A stretch of 64,000 nucleotides of DNA from an uncultured Campylobacteraceae bacterium. Its GTDB lineage: Bacteria > Campylobacterota > Campylobacteria > Campylobacterales > Arcobacteraceae. Shown here in pieces: positions 36,053-45,411 of the stretch (positions are counted from its first letter, which is position 1; each line of letters opens with the position of its first letter). The notes beneath the pieces were generated by a model. The model had not been told where the DNA came from and made no database searches. It saw only the letters and a list, made by a program, of their open reading frames with translations. The DNA lies in NCBI GenBank assembly GCA_937138295.1, contig CAKZOX010000155.1, positions 58,184 to 122,183 on the forward strand. Direction: 5' to 3'. The translations under genes and the position numbers were made by a program.

Positions 36053-37747
36053 CTAAAACTCTTTTAAATCATCATCATCTAATGGTAAAACATCTGAAGG
36101 TTTTGAATTTGATGTGTTTGAAGAAACATTTTTCTTAGAAGATTCAAATTGTCTTGGTGCTGGAGTATATTCTCTATGCGTTTGTGTTTGCATTGGAGTA
36201 TTTACTTGTCTTTTAGAACCACTTGTTGATTTAAATCCAAATATAACTGCTAATCCGTTTACAGAATCTTGCATATTTGCTGCTTGTGCACTTAATTGTT
36301 CACTAGCCGCTGCACTTTCTTCAGAACTACTTGCCATTACTTGTGTAACAGAATCAACTTGATTCATAGCTTCACTTAATTGATTAATTCCACCTGATTG
36401 TTCTTTAGAAGCAATTGCAATTTCACCGATAATATCACCTGTTTTTTTAACTTTATCTAAGATATCTTCAAATGATTTGTTAGTTTCTTCAGCAATTTCA
36501 TTACCTTTTTTAACTTCTTCAATAGAACTTTCAATTATATTAGCTGTATCTCTTGCAGCTTCTGCACTTCTTTGAGCTAGATTTCTTACTTCTTCTGCAA
36601 CAACTGCAAATCCAAGACCGTGTTCACCTGCTCTTGCAGCTTCAACAGCGGCATTTAATGCTAATAGATTTGTTTGGAATGCAATTTCATCAATAGTTTT
36701 AATGATATTAGAAATTTTTCTAGAACTGTCATTAATGTTTTCCATTGATTTATTAAGTTGAATAATATGCTCATAACCAATTTTCGCACTTTCATCTGCA
36801 CTCTTAGCTAATAAATCAGCTTCTCTTGCATTTTGACTATTTTGCTCTGTTGTTGATTTGATTTCAGCTAAACTACTTGTAATTTCTTCTACTGAAGCAG
36901 CTTGTTCTTGAGCACCTTCTGCTAATTGTTGAGATGAACCAGAAACTTGTCCTGAAGCACTTGCTACTTGATCACTACCTTCTGATAAATTTTCAACAGA
37001 AGCTAAAACAGGTCTTTCAACCCAAACTTTTACAGCCATAGAGTAAATAATTACAATTACAATAATACTTAAAACTAAAATCATTAATGTTTGAGTTACT
37101 AAAGAAGCAATTTCTTCATCTGCACTATCTAAAGATTGAATAACCTCAAAAGCACCATGTACTTCACCAACTCTCCAGTTTTCCATTTTAACACCAGTTG
37201 CATCTAAACCTTTATCATTACCCCAAAACTCTTGAGATTTTGCAGGGTCACCATGACAGTATAGACATGTTTCAGATAAAACAACAGGTCTAAAATATCT
37301 AATAGTATTAGAAGCTTCATCAATCATGAAGTGTTCTTTTTTATCTGAATTCATAAACATTTTTAAAACTTCAGCTTCAATTTTATCAGGTTGATTTTCA
37401 GGATTTCTAGGTTGGAATTTAGGTGTTTTAAATTTATAACCTAACTCAGCTGCTTTTTTCTCAGCTGCTTGCCATGCTGTAACTACAGGAATCATTGCTA
37501 ATAACTTCTTCTTTTCATCAGCATTAGCATAATTTCTTGCTTGTTCTATATCAAAAACACCTAATTTCCATTTATCTTCCATTTCAATTCTTGTTGATTC
37601 AGCTGTAAGTACAATACCTCTTGCTAACTCAACATATGAATCCATAATTTTACTTTTTTGTTCATTGTAAAAGTAAATTCCTAATACTGTAAAGATAGCC
37701 ATTGTTAAAACAATACCTATTGAAACAATTTTCTGTTTAATTGTCAT
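36053..37747 (-). CDS. Chemoreceptor with Tll0287-like (DUF3365) haem-type sensor domain
   Basis: A 564-residue methyl-accepting protein with membrane helices at about 7-27 and 218-240. The periplasmic region between them has the DUF3365/Tll0287-like pattern ([12 protein letters not shown] near residue 42; [18 protein letters not shown] near 114), with a CLYCH haem c attachment motif at 161-165, followed by GDPA and [14 protein letters not shown]. The cytoplasmic signalling domain ([21 protein letters not shown]) ends in a flexible tail with DDDDLKEF. Domains of this kind sense redox state, oxygen or nitric oxide through haem in other bacteria. Encoded between cheW and the STAS gene, it is probably the dedicated receptor of this system. 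Confidence 0.9.
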   Translation of the reverse strand: MTIKQKIVSIGIVLTMAIFTVLGIYFYNEQKSKIMDSYVELARGIVLTAESTRIEMEDKWKLGVFDIEQARNYANADEKKKLLAMIPVVTAWQAAEKKAAELGYKFKTPKFQPRNPENQPDKIEAEVLKMFMNSDKKEHFMIDEASNTIRYFRPVVLSETCLYCHGDPAKSQEFWGNDKGLDATGVKMENWRVGEVHGAFEVIQSLDSADEEIASLVTQTLMILVLSIIVIVIIYSMAVKVWVERPVLASVENLSEGSDQVASASGQVSGSSQQLAEGAQEQAASVEEITSSLAEIKSTTEQNSQNAREADLLAKSADESAKIGYEHIIQLNKSMENINDSSRKISNIIKTIDEIAFQTNLLALNAAVEAARAGEHGLGFAVVAEEVRNLAQRSAEAARDTANIIESSIEEVKKGNEIAEETNKSFEDILDKVKKTGDIIGEIAIASKEQSGGINQLSEAMNQVDSVTQVMASSSEESAAASEQLSAQAANMQDSVNGLAVIFGFKSTSGSKRQVNTPMQTQTHREYTPAPRQFESSKKNVSSNTSNSKPSDVLPLDDDDLKEF

Positions 37748-37779
37748 TTTATTTCCTTTCCCTGCTTATAAAATAAATA

Positions 37780-38292
37780 TTAGAACTCTTCTTTATGTTC
37801 AAGTGATTTTACACTTTCAAATTCAGAGTGAGTAAAGATTTTCTTCAAATCAACTATCATAACTACACCATTTTCAGTTTTAGCCATAGACTTTAAAAAG
37901 TCAGTGCTAATATCTGTACCAAATTTTGGTGGTGAAGTCATTTCAGAACTAGATATATTTAATACATCTGCTGTTCTATCAACAATAAAACCTATTAAAC
38001 TATCATCTATAATTCCTATAATAATAGTAGTTCTTTCGTTGTATTCCATTTCTGGTAAATCAAATTTTAATCTCATATCAACGATTGGAATAACTAATCC
38101 TCTAAGGTTAATTACTCCCTTTACAAATTTAGGCATTTTTGGCACTGTTGTAAATTTCATCATTGCGATAATTTCTTTGATATCTAATATTTCAACACCA
38201 TACATCTCTTCATTAATTTCAAATGAAAGATATTTTTCCATGGCAGATTGTGCCATTTTTTTAGATGTTGAACTGCTGTTATCAGTTCCCAT
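37780..38292 (-). CDS. cheW: CheW, chemotaxis coupling protein
   Basis: CheW links receptors to CheA. The 170-residue protein has a Ser-rich N-terminal extension of about 18 residues, then the CheW fold: YLSFEINEEMYGVEILDIKEII, in part EEMYGVEILDIKEII, followed by KGVINLRGLVIPIVDMR near residue 62, the best-conserved CheW segment. Part of the che operon, immediately after the CheY-like gene (1-base gap) and before the haem-type chemoreceptor gene. Confidence 0.95.
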   Translation of the reverse strand: MGTDNSSSTSKKMAQSAMEKYLSFEINEEMYGVEILDIKEIIAMMKFTTVPKMPKFVKGVINLRGLVIPIVDMRLKFDLPEMEYNERTTIIIGIIDDSLIGFIVDRTADVLNISSSEMTSPPKFGTDISTDFLKSMAKTENGVVMIVDLKKIFTHSEFESVKSLEHKEEF

Positions 38293-38293
38293 A

Positions 38294-38680
38294 CTAAACT
38301 CCTAGTACTTTTTTTACTGCCATATTGATTTTTTCATTACTAAATGGTTTTACAACCCATCCTGCAATACCAATTTGTTTTCCTGCTTGTTTTATTTCTG
38401 CAGAATTTTCAGTTGTTAAAGCTAAAATAGGTTTTTGTCTAATTGCTGGATTAGCTTTAAGCTTTCTAGCTAAATCTAAACCATTCATTTGTGGCATATT
38501 AATATCAGTAAATAATAAATCGTATGATAAACTCCCATTATCAACATCTTCTAATAATTCCAAAGGATTATCATAAGTGATAAACTCAATTGAACCTGCT
38601 GCTACTAAATCTTCAACAGCCATCTCAACTGATACTAATACAGTTTTACTATCATCTACAAACACTACTTTTTTTGACAT
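38294..38680 (-). CDS. CheY-like response regulator of the che operon
   Basis: A 128-residue receiver with all key residues: Asp pair in VVFVDDSKT, phospho-Asp in LLFTDINMPQMNG near residue 59, Thr in LALTTE and Lys in WVVKPFSNEK. It is the second gene of the che operon, just upstream of cheW. It is a likely CheA target. Whether it acts on the flagellar motor or on another output cannot be told. Confidence 0.93.
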   Translation of the reverse strand: MSKKVVFVDDSKTVLVSVEMAVEDLVAAGSIEFITYDNPLELLEDVDNGSLSYDLLFTDINMPQMNGLDLARKLKANPAIRQKPILALTTENSAEIKQAGKQIGIAGWVVKPFSNEKINMAVKKVLGV

Positions 38681-38703
38681 TTATCTTCTCCTTAATATTT
38701 AAT

Positions 38704-39669
38704 TTAAAAAATTTCCAACTCTACTTCATTAAGTTCTGTGTTATACATTCTTTGTTTAAGCTGCATAATTGAAGTACTTAATGAATCTTCTAAGTAGTGA
38801 ATATCTACAGTATCTCTAAACACAAATACTGTATTTATATACCTTGATATATCATCATAAATAAACTCTATGATTCTTAGTTTATCCATTTGAGTTAAAC
38901 TTAAATACTTAATTCTTATGTTGCTTAAAAATCTCACTAACTCAGATATTACATTTGAAAGTTTTTTTAAAGTAGTTACTTTTTCAAACTCAAGAACTAT
39001 TTGATTTAAAATATCAGTCATATTGTCTAATAAAGATTGATTAAATCCATTAATATAGATTTTTTCAATACATTTATTAAATTTGTAATTTAAATCTAAT
39101 AGATTTTGAGTTAGCATCTCAAACTTTTGTTTTGTAATATCATTTTGTTTTAAGTATTCCTCAAATTGAGTAGAATTTACAAGTTTTTTTTGCAATAACT
39201 CCTCAACGTTTACAGAATTATTTTCAATCTTATTCAACTCATAATATTTCTTATAAAATGATGTTTCACATGATTTCTTAATTCTGTAACTAAACTCTTC
39301 ATTATTTAAAGGAAGAGTAATAATTTGACTAATACCCAAAGCTAATAAACTTACTATTAAATCAACGTCATTTTTATCAGTAACTATTAAAACATCTTGT
39401 TTATTATCTAGTTTGCTAATATCTTTTATTGTATCAATAATAACACTTTTATTTTTTTGAATATCACAAATTATTAGGTCAAATTTGTTTTTTTCAAAAT
39501 GAAAACTGTTTGTATTTACATAATCAACATTTTCTTTATTTGGAAAAAATAATTTTATTGCATTAATTAAGGAATTATTACCATCATAGTTATCACTGAT
39601 AACTAATAGTTTCAAATCATTAGATAAAATTTCTAACATGTATTCACTATTCAAGCTAAATCCTTTCAT
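38704..39669 (-). CDS. Degenerate receiver protein with C-terminal helical domain (first gene of the che operon)
   Basis: A 321-residue protein. Residues 17-130 form a receiver-like fold: LKLLVISDN, where the usual Asp pair is partly lost, FDLIICDIQKN, which keeps an Asp, and QIITLPLNNEE, where the usual Lys-Pro is replaced. A coiled coil (about 130-195) leads into a helical domain of about 120 residues that ends VDIHYLEDSLSTSIMQLKQRM and a tail ELEIF. The same C-terminal domain occurs in the divergent gene at 39870 and, more weakly, at 41601. It starts the che operon. Not a named family to me. Confidence 0.75.
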   Translation of the reverse strand: MKGFSLNSEYMLEILSNDLKLLVISDNYDGNNSLINAIKLFFPNKENVDYVNTNSFHFEKNKFDLIICDIQKNKSVIIDTIKDISKLDNKQDVLIVTDKNDVDLIVSLLALGISQIITLPLNNEEFSYRIKKSCETSFYKKYYELNKIENNSVNVEELLQKKLVNSTQFEEYLKQNDITKQKFEMLTQNLLDLNYKFNKCIEKIYINGFNQSLLDNMTDILNQIVLEFEKVTTLKKLSNVISELVRFLSNIRIKYLSLTQMDKLRIIEFIYDDISRYINTVFVFRDTVDIHYLEDSLSTSIMQLKQRMYNTELNEVELEIF

Positions 39670-39869
39670 TAATATATTTTTATATTACATACAAAAAGAG
39701 TGATAAAAGAGTTATTTTATTGTAAAGTTATAAATTTTGTTAACTTTCTATTGTTTAATAATGATTTTTTTAAACTTTTGAGCATAATTTGTGTGAAATA
39801 TAACTCGATATTTATAAAGTTATAATTTTATTTAGATACAATATAACTATATATATACAAAGAGTAAAT
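39670..39869. promoter_or_regulatory. Divergent promoter region between the two signalling operons
   Basis: A 200-base, very AT-rich region separates the starts of two paralogous genes on opposite strands. TAAAGTTATAAATTTT (39723-39738) is nearly repeated as TAAAGTTATAATTTT (39815-39829), 92 bases later in the same orientation. The second copy contains TATAAT. A weak minus-strand frame of 61 codons here (39812-39997) is Leu/Ile-rich and overlaps the plus-strand gene, so I do not call it. Confidence 0.4.
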
Positions 39870-40868
39870 ATGAATGAAAAAATTGTTTTTGAAGAATTAT
39901 CTTTTTTTGCCCAAAGCTTAAGTTTATTAATAATAGAAAAAAATAATAATCTTAATGAGCAAGTAAGTAATACTATTAAAAAAAGTTTCAATAGCACTAA
40001 AATAGTAGATTACAAAGAATCAAACACAGAACTTATTGATGGAAAATTTAATATAGTTTTATTAGTTGCTGATTTTTTAGATGATGATACTTTTGAAGTT
40101 TTAAAAGAATTAAAATTAAACAATAAAGAAATCCACTTAATAGTTATTTTAAAAACTATGACTAAAAAAATCCAAAGACTCTTTGAAATAAAAACTTACA
40201 GTGTTCTTTTAGAAGAATACACAGATTATGATATTTTACAAAAACTGATTTTAGAGACTGAAAATTGTATATTAAAAGATAAATACACAAATTTAAGAAA
40301 CGATATGTACATCTATAATCTTAAAAAAAGTCTAAATGAAGCAAGTAAAAACATAAAAGAAATAGAAAAGCAAAAATTAATTGACAATAAAAGTGTGGAT
40401 GAATTTGTCGATAATTTAAACCAAGACCATATTATTGATGATTCAATGTGGGAACATATTAGTGATGAAATCCAAACATTAAATGAAATTTATGAAGAGA
40501 ATATCAATAAAATTGTTTTAAGTGGATTTGATGAACACACAAAAGCAGAGTTAACTGATGTTTTTTCAAGATATAATTCATCATTACAACTAATTCCAGG
40601 ATTAGAAGAATTTGCAGAAATATTTGCAGATTTATCAAACTCTTTAACAAATCTTCAATTAGAAAAACTAGATAAAAACTCTATAGCTGTTTTTGATATG
40701 TTTGAATATTTATATGAGGATATTACTAAATTTTTTGATATTGTAATGATAGAAAGAAAGACTAAAAACTTAAATTATCTTACAGATTCTATGAAAAGTA
40801 GTATAACTCAAATAAAAATGAGTTTAGGACTAGTAGAAATTGAAGAAGATGAATTAGAATTATTTTAG
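39870..40868 (+). CDS. Degenerate receiver protein with C-terminal helical domain (paralogue of the che-operon leader)
   Basis: A 332-residue cytoplasmic protein. The receiver-like part (residues 15-135) has lost the catalytic residues: SLLIIEKNNN replaces the Asp pair, the phospho-Asp position in FNIVLLVADF is Val, and there is no Lys-Pro. It is therefore unlikely to be phosphorylated. The C-terminal 120 residues match the helical domain of the divergent gene (LNYLTDSMKSSITQIKMSL and tail DELELF). It leads a plus-strand operon of receiver proteins and a hybrid kinase. Function unknown; a protein-protein adaptor is likely. Confidence 0.75.
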   Translation: MNEKIVFEELSFFAQSLSLLIIEKNNNLNEQVSNTIKKSFNSTKIVDYKESNTELIDGKFNIVLLVADFLDDDTFEVLKELKLNNKEIHLIVILKTMTKKIQRLFEIKTYSVLLEEYTDYDILQKLILETENCILKDKYTNLRNDMYIYNLKKSLNEASKNIKEIEKQKLIDNKSVDEFVDNLNQDHIIDDSMWEHISDEIQTLNEIYEENINKIVLSGFDEHTKAELTDVFSRYNSSLQLIPGLEEFAEIFADLSNSLTNLQLEKLDKNSIAVFDMFEYLYEDITKFFDIVMIERKTKNLNYLTDSMKSSITQIKMSLGLVEIEEDELELF

Positions 40869-40878
40869 AGGTATTGGA

Positions 40879-41562
40879 TTGAATTTTAAAAAGCAAACAA
40901 TTTTATTTGTGGATGATGATAAAATTTTACATAAAATCATTGCAGAATATCTAAAAGAATTAAATGCAGATATTATATTTGCAGAAAATGGTTTTGATGC
41001 CTATGAGATATTTAAAAAACAAAAAATAGATCTTATAATTACAGATTTAAATATGCCAAAATTAAGTGGTGTAGATTTGATAAAAAAAATAAGAGATGTA
41101 AACTTTTGGTTACCTATAGTAGTTTTAACTTCTGAATTAACTTCTGAAAACTTTATTTCTTGTGGAAACTTAAATATTCAAGGTCTCATTGATAAACCCC
41201 TCAATAAAGAAAAACTATTAACAGTTTTAAATAACCTTAGTAAATATGATATTGATGAAAACTACAATACAGAATTAATAAAATTAGATAATGAACTTTT
41301 TTATGATTCAATTAATTCATCATTAAATTATAAAAATGAAGAAATACCTCTAACTAAGAAAGAAAGACTTCTTTTGGAATTGCTCATTAAAAACAAAAAT
41401 AAAGTTGTTTCATACAGAAATATAGAAACCGTAATTTGGTACTATGAAGATAAAGTCATGACTCAAGATGCACTAAAAAACGTAATCAAAAGTTTAAGAA
41501 AAAAAATCTCAAAAGACTTAATTAAAAATATCTCTGGATTAGGTTATAAAATTATAATATAA
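40879..41562 (+). CDS. OmpR-type response regulator
   Basis: A 227-residue transcriptional regulator. The receiver covers residues 5-120 (ILFVDDD, LIITDLNMPKLSG with the phospho-Asp, LIDKPLNKEKL). A winged-helix DNA-binding domain fills about 150-227 (IPLTKKERLLLELLIKN, DALKNVIKSLRKKI, ISGLGYKIII). The start is TTG at 40879, with AGAGG upstream, 10 bases after the previous gene. It is the only DNA-binding protein in this operon and so is the likely output of the hybrid kinase at 42539. Confidence 0.92.
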   Translation: MNFKKQTILFVDDDKILHKIIAEYLKELNADIIFAENGFDAYEIFKKQKIDLIITDLNMPKLSGVDLIKKIRDVNFWLPIVVLTSELTSENFISCGNLNIQGLIDKPLNKEKLLTVLNNLSKYDIDENYNTELIKLDNELFYDSINSSLNYKNEEIPLTKKERLLLELLIKNKNKVVSYRNIETVIWYYEDKVMTQDALKNVIKSLRKKISKDLIKNISGLGYKIII

Positions 41563-41600
41563 AATTAGTTATAATTTTAGTTATATTTAAAAGGTAATAA

Positions 41601-42536
41601 ATGAAAAAAATTCTTATAGTTGAAAATGAAAAAACAGATATTGATATACTAACAAAAAATATAAAATCTTTTTTCAATTATTTAAACATTGATAACTTTA
41701 AAATAGATTTTGCATCTAATGGTTATGAAGCTTTTGGTATGCATTATCATTACAATTATGATTTGATTATTTTAGATACAAAAATTCCCAAATGTGATGG
41801 AATAAAGTTTCTTACTCTTTTAAGAAATGATGAGATTGTTCATCAAGCACTTGTTTCAATGATAATAGATTCAGAAGAAAGTGGATTTATAAATTTATAT
41901 AAGCAAAAAGGAGCTAATTCATTTTTGTTTAAACCATATGATGAATCAAAAATTCATATGATTTTAGGAAATACATTTAATTTAATTGTAAAAGAATCAG
42001 ATACTATGAATTCATTTGAAAACGATAGTTTTGAGTTTGATTTTGAAGATGATTTTATTGATGATGTCGATAATCATAAGCTTTCTAAAGCTAATGATTC
42101 TCACCTAAAATTACCTGCAAAAGAATTTTTAGCTCAATTAAATGATATAGATTTAATATTAAAAGATGTAGAAAAATTAGACCCGTTTTTAGAAAATATC
42201 ATTCTAAATTTATCTACTGATAATTTTTCTCAAAATATTGATAATATAATCGCATCTTTAAAAAAATACTCTTCTTTTTTAGATTCATTATCTACTTTTA
42301 AAGAGATTTCTTCTAGTTTAACTTCAATAAGTGAAGAATTAGAGAAAATTAATTTAAAAAGAATAGATGACAAAAGAAAAAGTTATATTACAAACTTTAC
42401 AAAAAGTATTTTAGAGGACTTACAAAATTGGAAAGACTTTGTTTTCATACAAAAAACTGCCCATGATGTGTTCTATATAAATGCATCTATTTTAAGTAAC
42501 AGTATACAATTAAAAAATTTGATTAATAAGGAATAG
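41601..42536 (+). CDS. Receiver protein with C-terminal helical domain
   Basis: A 311-residue protein with a largely intact N-terminal receiver: ILIVENE in place of the usual Asp pair, phospho-Asp in LIILDTKIPKCDG near residue 57, and Lys in FLFKPYDESK. After a D/E-rich linker (about 135-160) comes a helical region of about 130 residues whose end, FVFIQKTAHDVFYINASIL, matches the helical domain of the proteins at 38704 and 39870. It overlaps the start region of the hybrid kinase gene and is coupled to it. It may be an adaptor switched by phosphorylation. Confidence 0.75.
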   Translation: MKKILIVENEKTDIDILTKNIKSFFNYLNIDNFKIDFASNGYEAFGMHYHYNYDLIILDTKIPKCDGIKFLTLLRNDEIVHQALVSMIIDSEESGFINLYKQKGANSFLFKPYDESKIHMILGNTFNLIVKESDTMNSFENDSFEFDFEDDFIDDVDNHKLSKANDSHLKLPAKEFLAQLNDIDLILKDVEKLDPFLENIILNLSTDNFSQNIDNIIASLKKYSSFLDSLSTFKEISSSLTSISEELEKINLKRIDDKRKSYITNFTKSILEDLQNWKDFVFIQKTAHDVFYINASILSNSIQLKNLINKE

Positions 42537-42538
42537 TG

Positions 42539-44896
42539 ATGAAAATGGGGCTTAATAAAATGCATGTCATTTATGCAGAAGATGAAACCATGATCAGAGA
42601 AACTGTTTCTTCTTTTCTAAAAAAAATGCTATTTCCTAATTTACATGAAGTTGCAGATGGTCAAGAAGCAATTGATAAATTTCATGAATTAAAAAATCAA
42701 GGCATATCTGTAGATTTAATTATTACAGATATTACAATGCCTGAAGTAGATGGATTTGAATTTATTGAACATGTAAGACAATATAATGAAGATTTATTTG
42801 CACTAATTATTTCAGGATTAGATTTTGGTCCATATTTTAAAAAAATCAATGCAGTATCTGTTAGAACACAATATCTTAACAAACCCGTTGATTTAAATAC
42901 ACTTATGCAAAAACTTCATGAGATGATAGAAAAAGTCAACAAACAAAAAGATTTAAAGTTTGCTCAAAATCTTGCAGAACAATATAAAATTGCTATAGAC
43001 AAAAGTGCTACTGTTTCAAAAGCTGATATTGATGGAAAAATCACCTATGTAAATGATAAGTTCTTAGAAATTTCTGGATACTCTTTAAATGAATTAATAG
43101 GAAGTACACATGCAATTTTAAGAGCGCCATTTGTTGAAGATGAAGTATATAAAAACATGTGGGAAACTATTCTTGATAAAAAAATCTATATTTATGAAAA
43201 CTTACCTAATAAAGCTAAAGATGGTACTATTTATTATGTAAATACTACTATTATTCCAATACTTGATTTAAACAATGAGATAATAGAGTTTTTATCAATT
43301 AGATTTGATAATACAGCTGTTATTAGAAGTTTAGAAGAGGAAAAAAAGGCAAAGGAAACGCAAGCATCTTTCTTGGCAAATATGAGTCATGAAATAAGAA
43401 CTCCGTTAAATGCAATTATAGGATTTACAAAACTTTTAAAAGAATCAAATTTAGATGATAAAGACACCGAATATGTTCAAATAGTTAATGATAATGCACA
43501 TTTATTAGTTAAAACTATTGGAGAAATTTTGGATTTCTCGAAAATTAGAAGTGGGAAAATGGACATTGAGCATATTTACTTTGATCCATATAAAGAATTT
43601 AACTCTATTAAAAACCTTTTCACAGCAGTTGCAAATGAAAAAGGTGTAAATTTAATATTAAAAATCGATCCAAAACTTGAAAAATATCTTATAAACTCAG
43701 ATATTATAAAAATCAAACAAGTTGTATCTAATCTACTTAGTAATGCAATTAAATTTACCCAAATTGATGGAAAAGTTGAGTTTGGTATAAAAGTTGACAA
43801 AATAATTGATAAAAAACTAGTTTTAAAATTTGTAGTTAAAGATAATGGTGTGGGTATAGAAAATGATAAGTTACAAGATATATTTAAACCCTTTACTCAA
43901 GAAAATCAAAGTACAACTAGACAATATGGTGGAACAGGTTTAGGTTTATCAATATGTAAAGAAATAATTGAACTTTTAGGTTCTGAATTACATGTAATAT
44001 CAAAGAAAAATTATGGAAGTATGTTTTATTTTAATCTTGATTTAGATTGTAAAGAAAAGCCAACTCAAAAAACTATAAATAGTACTAAAGCAATAATTGA
44101 CAATTCAAAATTAGCTTTTAAAAATGCAAAAGTTTTAGTTGCAGAAGATGTTGTTATTAATCAAAAACTATTAGATGCCCTACTAAAAAAAGTTGGAATA
44201 GAAGCTGACTTTGTTATAAATGGAAAAGAAGCAGTTGATTATTTTGAAAACAAAGAAGGTAAAATAGATTTAATTTTCTTAGACATTAATATGCCTATAA
44301 TGGATGGTATGGAAGCACTTAAAAATATTCTAAAATTACAAAAGACTTTTGATACAAAAGTACCTATTATAGCTTTAACAGCAAATGCTGTTAAGGGAGA
44401 TAAAGAAAAATTCTTAAGTGCTGGTTTTGATAGTTATATATCAAAACCTATTAATTTTGATTTACTAACAAATAATTTAAAATCATTTTTAAAAGATTTT
44501 ATTACTAAGAAAGAAGAAACAAAAGTAATTGAACAAAAATTAGTAAATCATATTCCTGAAAATAAAAAAGAAGAAGTAATAGATGAAATAAATCTTCAAA
44601 AAATAGCTGACTCTATAAATTTACCCTATGAGTTTTATTTAGAGCTTTTAGGAGACTTTGTTAATTCAATTGATACAGAAATGAATATATTAAATAATCA
44701 TTGGCAATCATCTAAAATGAATGACTTTAAAAATCAAGCTCATAAACTAAAAGGATTATGTGGTAACTTAGGTTTTGATCCTTTATTTGAAATATTTAAA
44801 GAACTAGAAACAAATCAAAATCAAGATAAAGCAGATGAATTGATAAACAAAGCTAAAAACATCATAAACTCTGTAAAATCTAAAGTAAATAATTAA
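42539..44896 (+). CDS. Hybrid sensor kinase: receiver-PAS-HisKA-HATPase-receiver-HPt
   Basis: A 785-residue soluble phosphorelay protein. Receiver 1 (residues 5-125; VIYAEDE, LIITDITMPEVDG), PAS (about 140-260; ISGYSLNELIGSTHAI), HisKA with FLANMSHEIRTPLNAI near residue 285, HATPase (NLLSNAIKF, DNGVGIE, GTGLGLSI), receiver 2 (about 520-640; LVAEDV, LIFLDINMPIMDG, YISKPINF) and a C-terminal HPt domain with phospho-His in AHKLKGLCGNLGF near residue 735. I choose ATG 42539, with AAGGA upstream, over the GTG one codon earlier. No membrane segment. Probable partner of the OmpR-type regulator in the same operon. Confidence 0.93.
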   Translation: MKMGLNKMHVIYAEDETMIRETVSSFLKKMLFPNLHEVADGQEAIDKFHELKNQGISVDLIITDITMPEVDGFEFIEHVRQYNEDLFALIISGLDFGPYFKKINAVSVRTQYLNKPVDLNTLMQKLHEMIEKVNKQKDLKFAQNLAEQYKIAIDKSATVSKADIDGKITYVNDKFLEISGYSLNELIGSTHAILRAPFVEDEVYKNMWETILDKKIYIYENLPNKAKDGTIYYVNTTIIPILDLNNEIIEFLSIRFDNTAVIRSLEEEKKAKETQASFLANMSHEIRTPLNAIIGFTKLLKESNLDDKDTEYVQIVNDNAHLLVKTIGEILDFSKIRSGKMDIEHIYFDPYKEFNSIKNLFTAVANEKGVNLILKIDPKLEKYLINSDIIKIKQVVSNLLSNAIKFTQIDGKVEFGIKVDKIIDKKLVLKFVVKDNGVGIENDKLQDIFKPFTQENQSTTRQYGGTGLGLSICKEIIELLGSELHVISKKNYGSMFYFNLDLDCKEKPTQKTINSTKAIIDNSKLAFKNAKVLVAEDVVINQKLLDALLKKVGIEADFVINGKEAVDYFENKEGKIDLIFLDINMPIMDGMEALKNILKLQKTFDTKVPIIALTANAVKGDKEKFLSAGFDSYISKPINFDLLTNNLKSFLKDFITKKEETKVIEQKLVNHIPENKKEEVIDEINLQKIADSINLPYEFYLELLGDFVNSIDTEMNILNNHWQSSKMNDFKNQAHKLKGLCGNLGFDPLFEIFKELETNQNQDKADELINKAKNIINSVKSKVNN

Positions 44897-44949
44897 TCTA
44901 TTATTTCACAATTATTTAATATAATCCCTAAAATCAAAAGGGGTTATAT

Positions 44950-45411
44950 ATGAAAAATCTAATTAAACTTTTTTTCATCTTAATTTTTATTTCAATTTCA
45001 TCATATGCATCTACTATGTATATGCTAACAAAACTTCCAAAAGCCTATTTAGTTGTTGAAAATTATAGTTCTAAAGTTAATGATGATATTAAAACTGAAA
45101 TTCTAGAGATTCTAAATGAAGCTAGTACAGAGCTCAAAATAGACACATCTGGATATTCCCACAGAAGTATTGCTTTTTTACTTTATGAAACACCATTAGA
45201 AGGCAAAATAGTATTAAATATAGAATTAGCACTTGGAGAAATGGTAAAAAGAGTTGATGATGATAATCAGGTTTTTGCCTTAACATATCAAAAAAGAACT
45301 CAAATGACATATGAAAATAAAACAGAAGATGAGATTTATGAACTAGTTATCGAAAAGGTTGAATTACTAGTTGAAGCATTTAAACAACAATATATAGAGG
45401 ATAATTTATGA
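44950..45411 (+). CDS. Hypothetical exported protein
   Basis: A 153-residue protein with a signal peptide (KLFFILIFISISSYAS) and a mature part with alternating strands and helices (KAYLVVENYSSKV, GKIVLNIELALGEMV) and no Cys. I recognise no family. Its stop overlaps the start of the thioredoxin-like gene (ATGA), so both are cotranscribed and both are exported. GGGG 7-10 bases before ATG 44950 is the ribosome site. Confidence 0.7.
   Translation: MKNLIKLFFILIFISISSYASTMYMLTKLPKAYLVVENYSSKVNDDIKTEILEILNEASTELKIDTSGYSHRSIAFLLYETPLEGKIVLNIELALGEMVKRVDDDNQVFALTYQKRTQMTYENKTEDEIYELVIEKVELLVEAFKQQYIEDNL

Noticed and set aside
39812..39997. Minus-strand frame of 61 codons in the divergent promoter region
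   Set aside because: It overlaps the start of the plus-strand gene, is Leu/Ile-rich low-complexity sequence from AT-rich DNA and has no ribosome site.
43576..43800. Minus-strand frame of 74 codons inside the hybrid kinase
   Set aside because: Antisense to the HATPase domain of a certain gene; no ribosome site.
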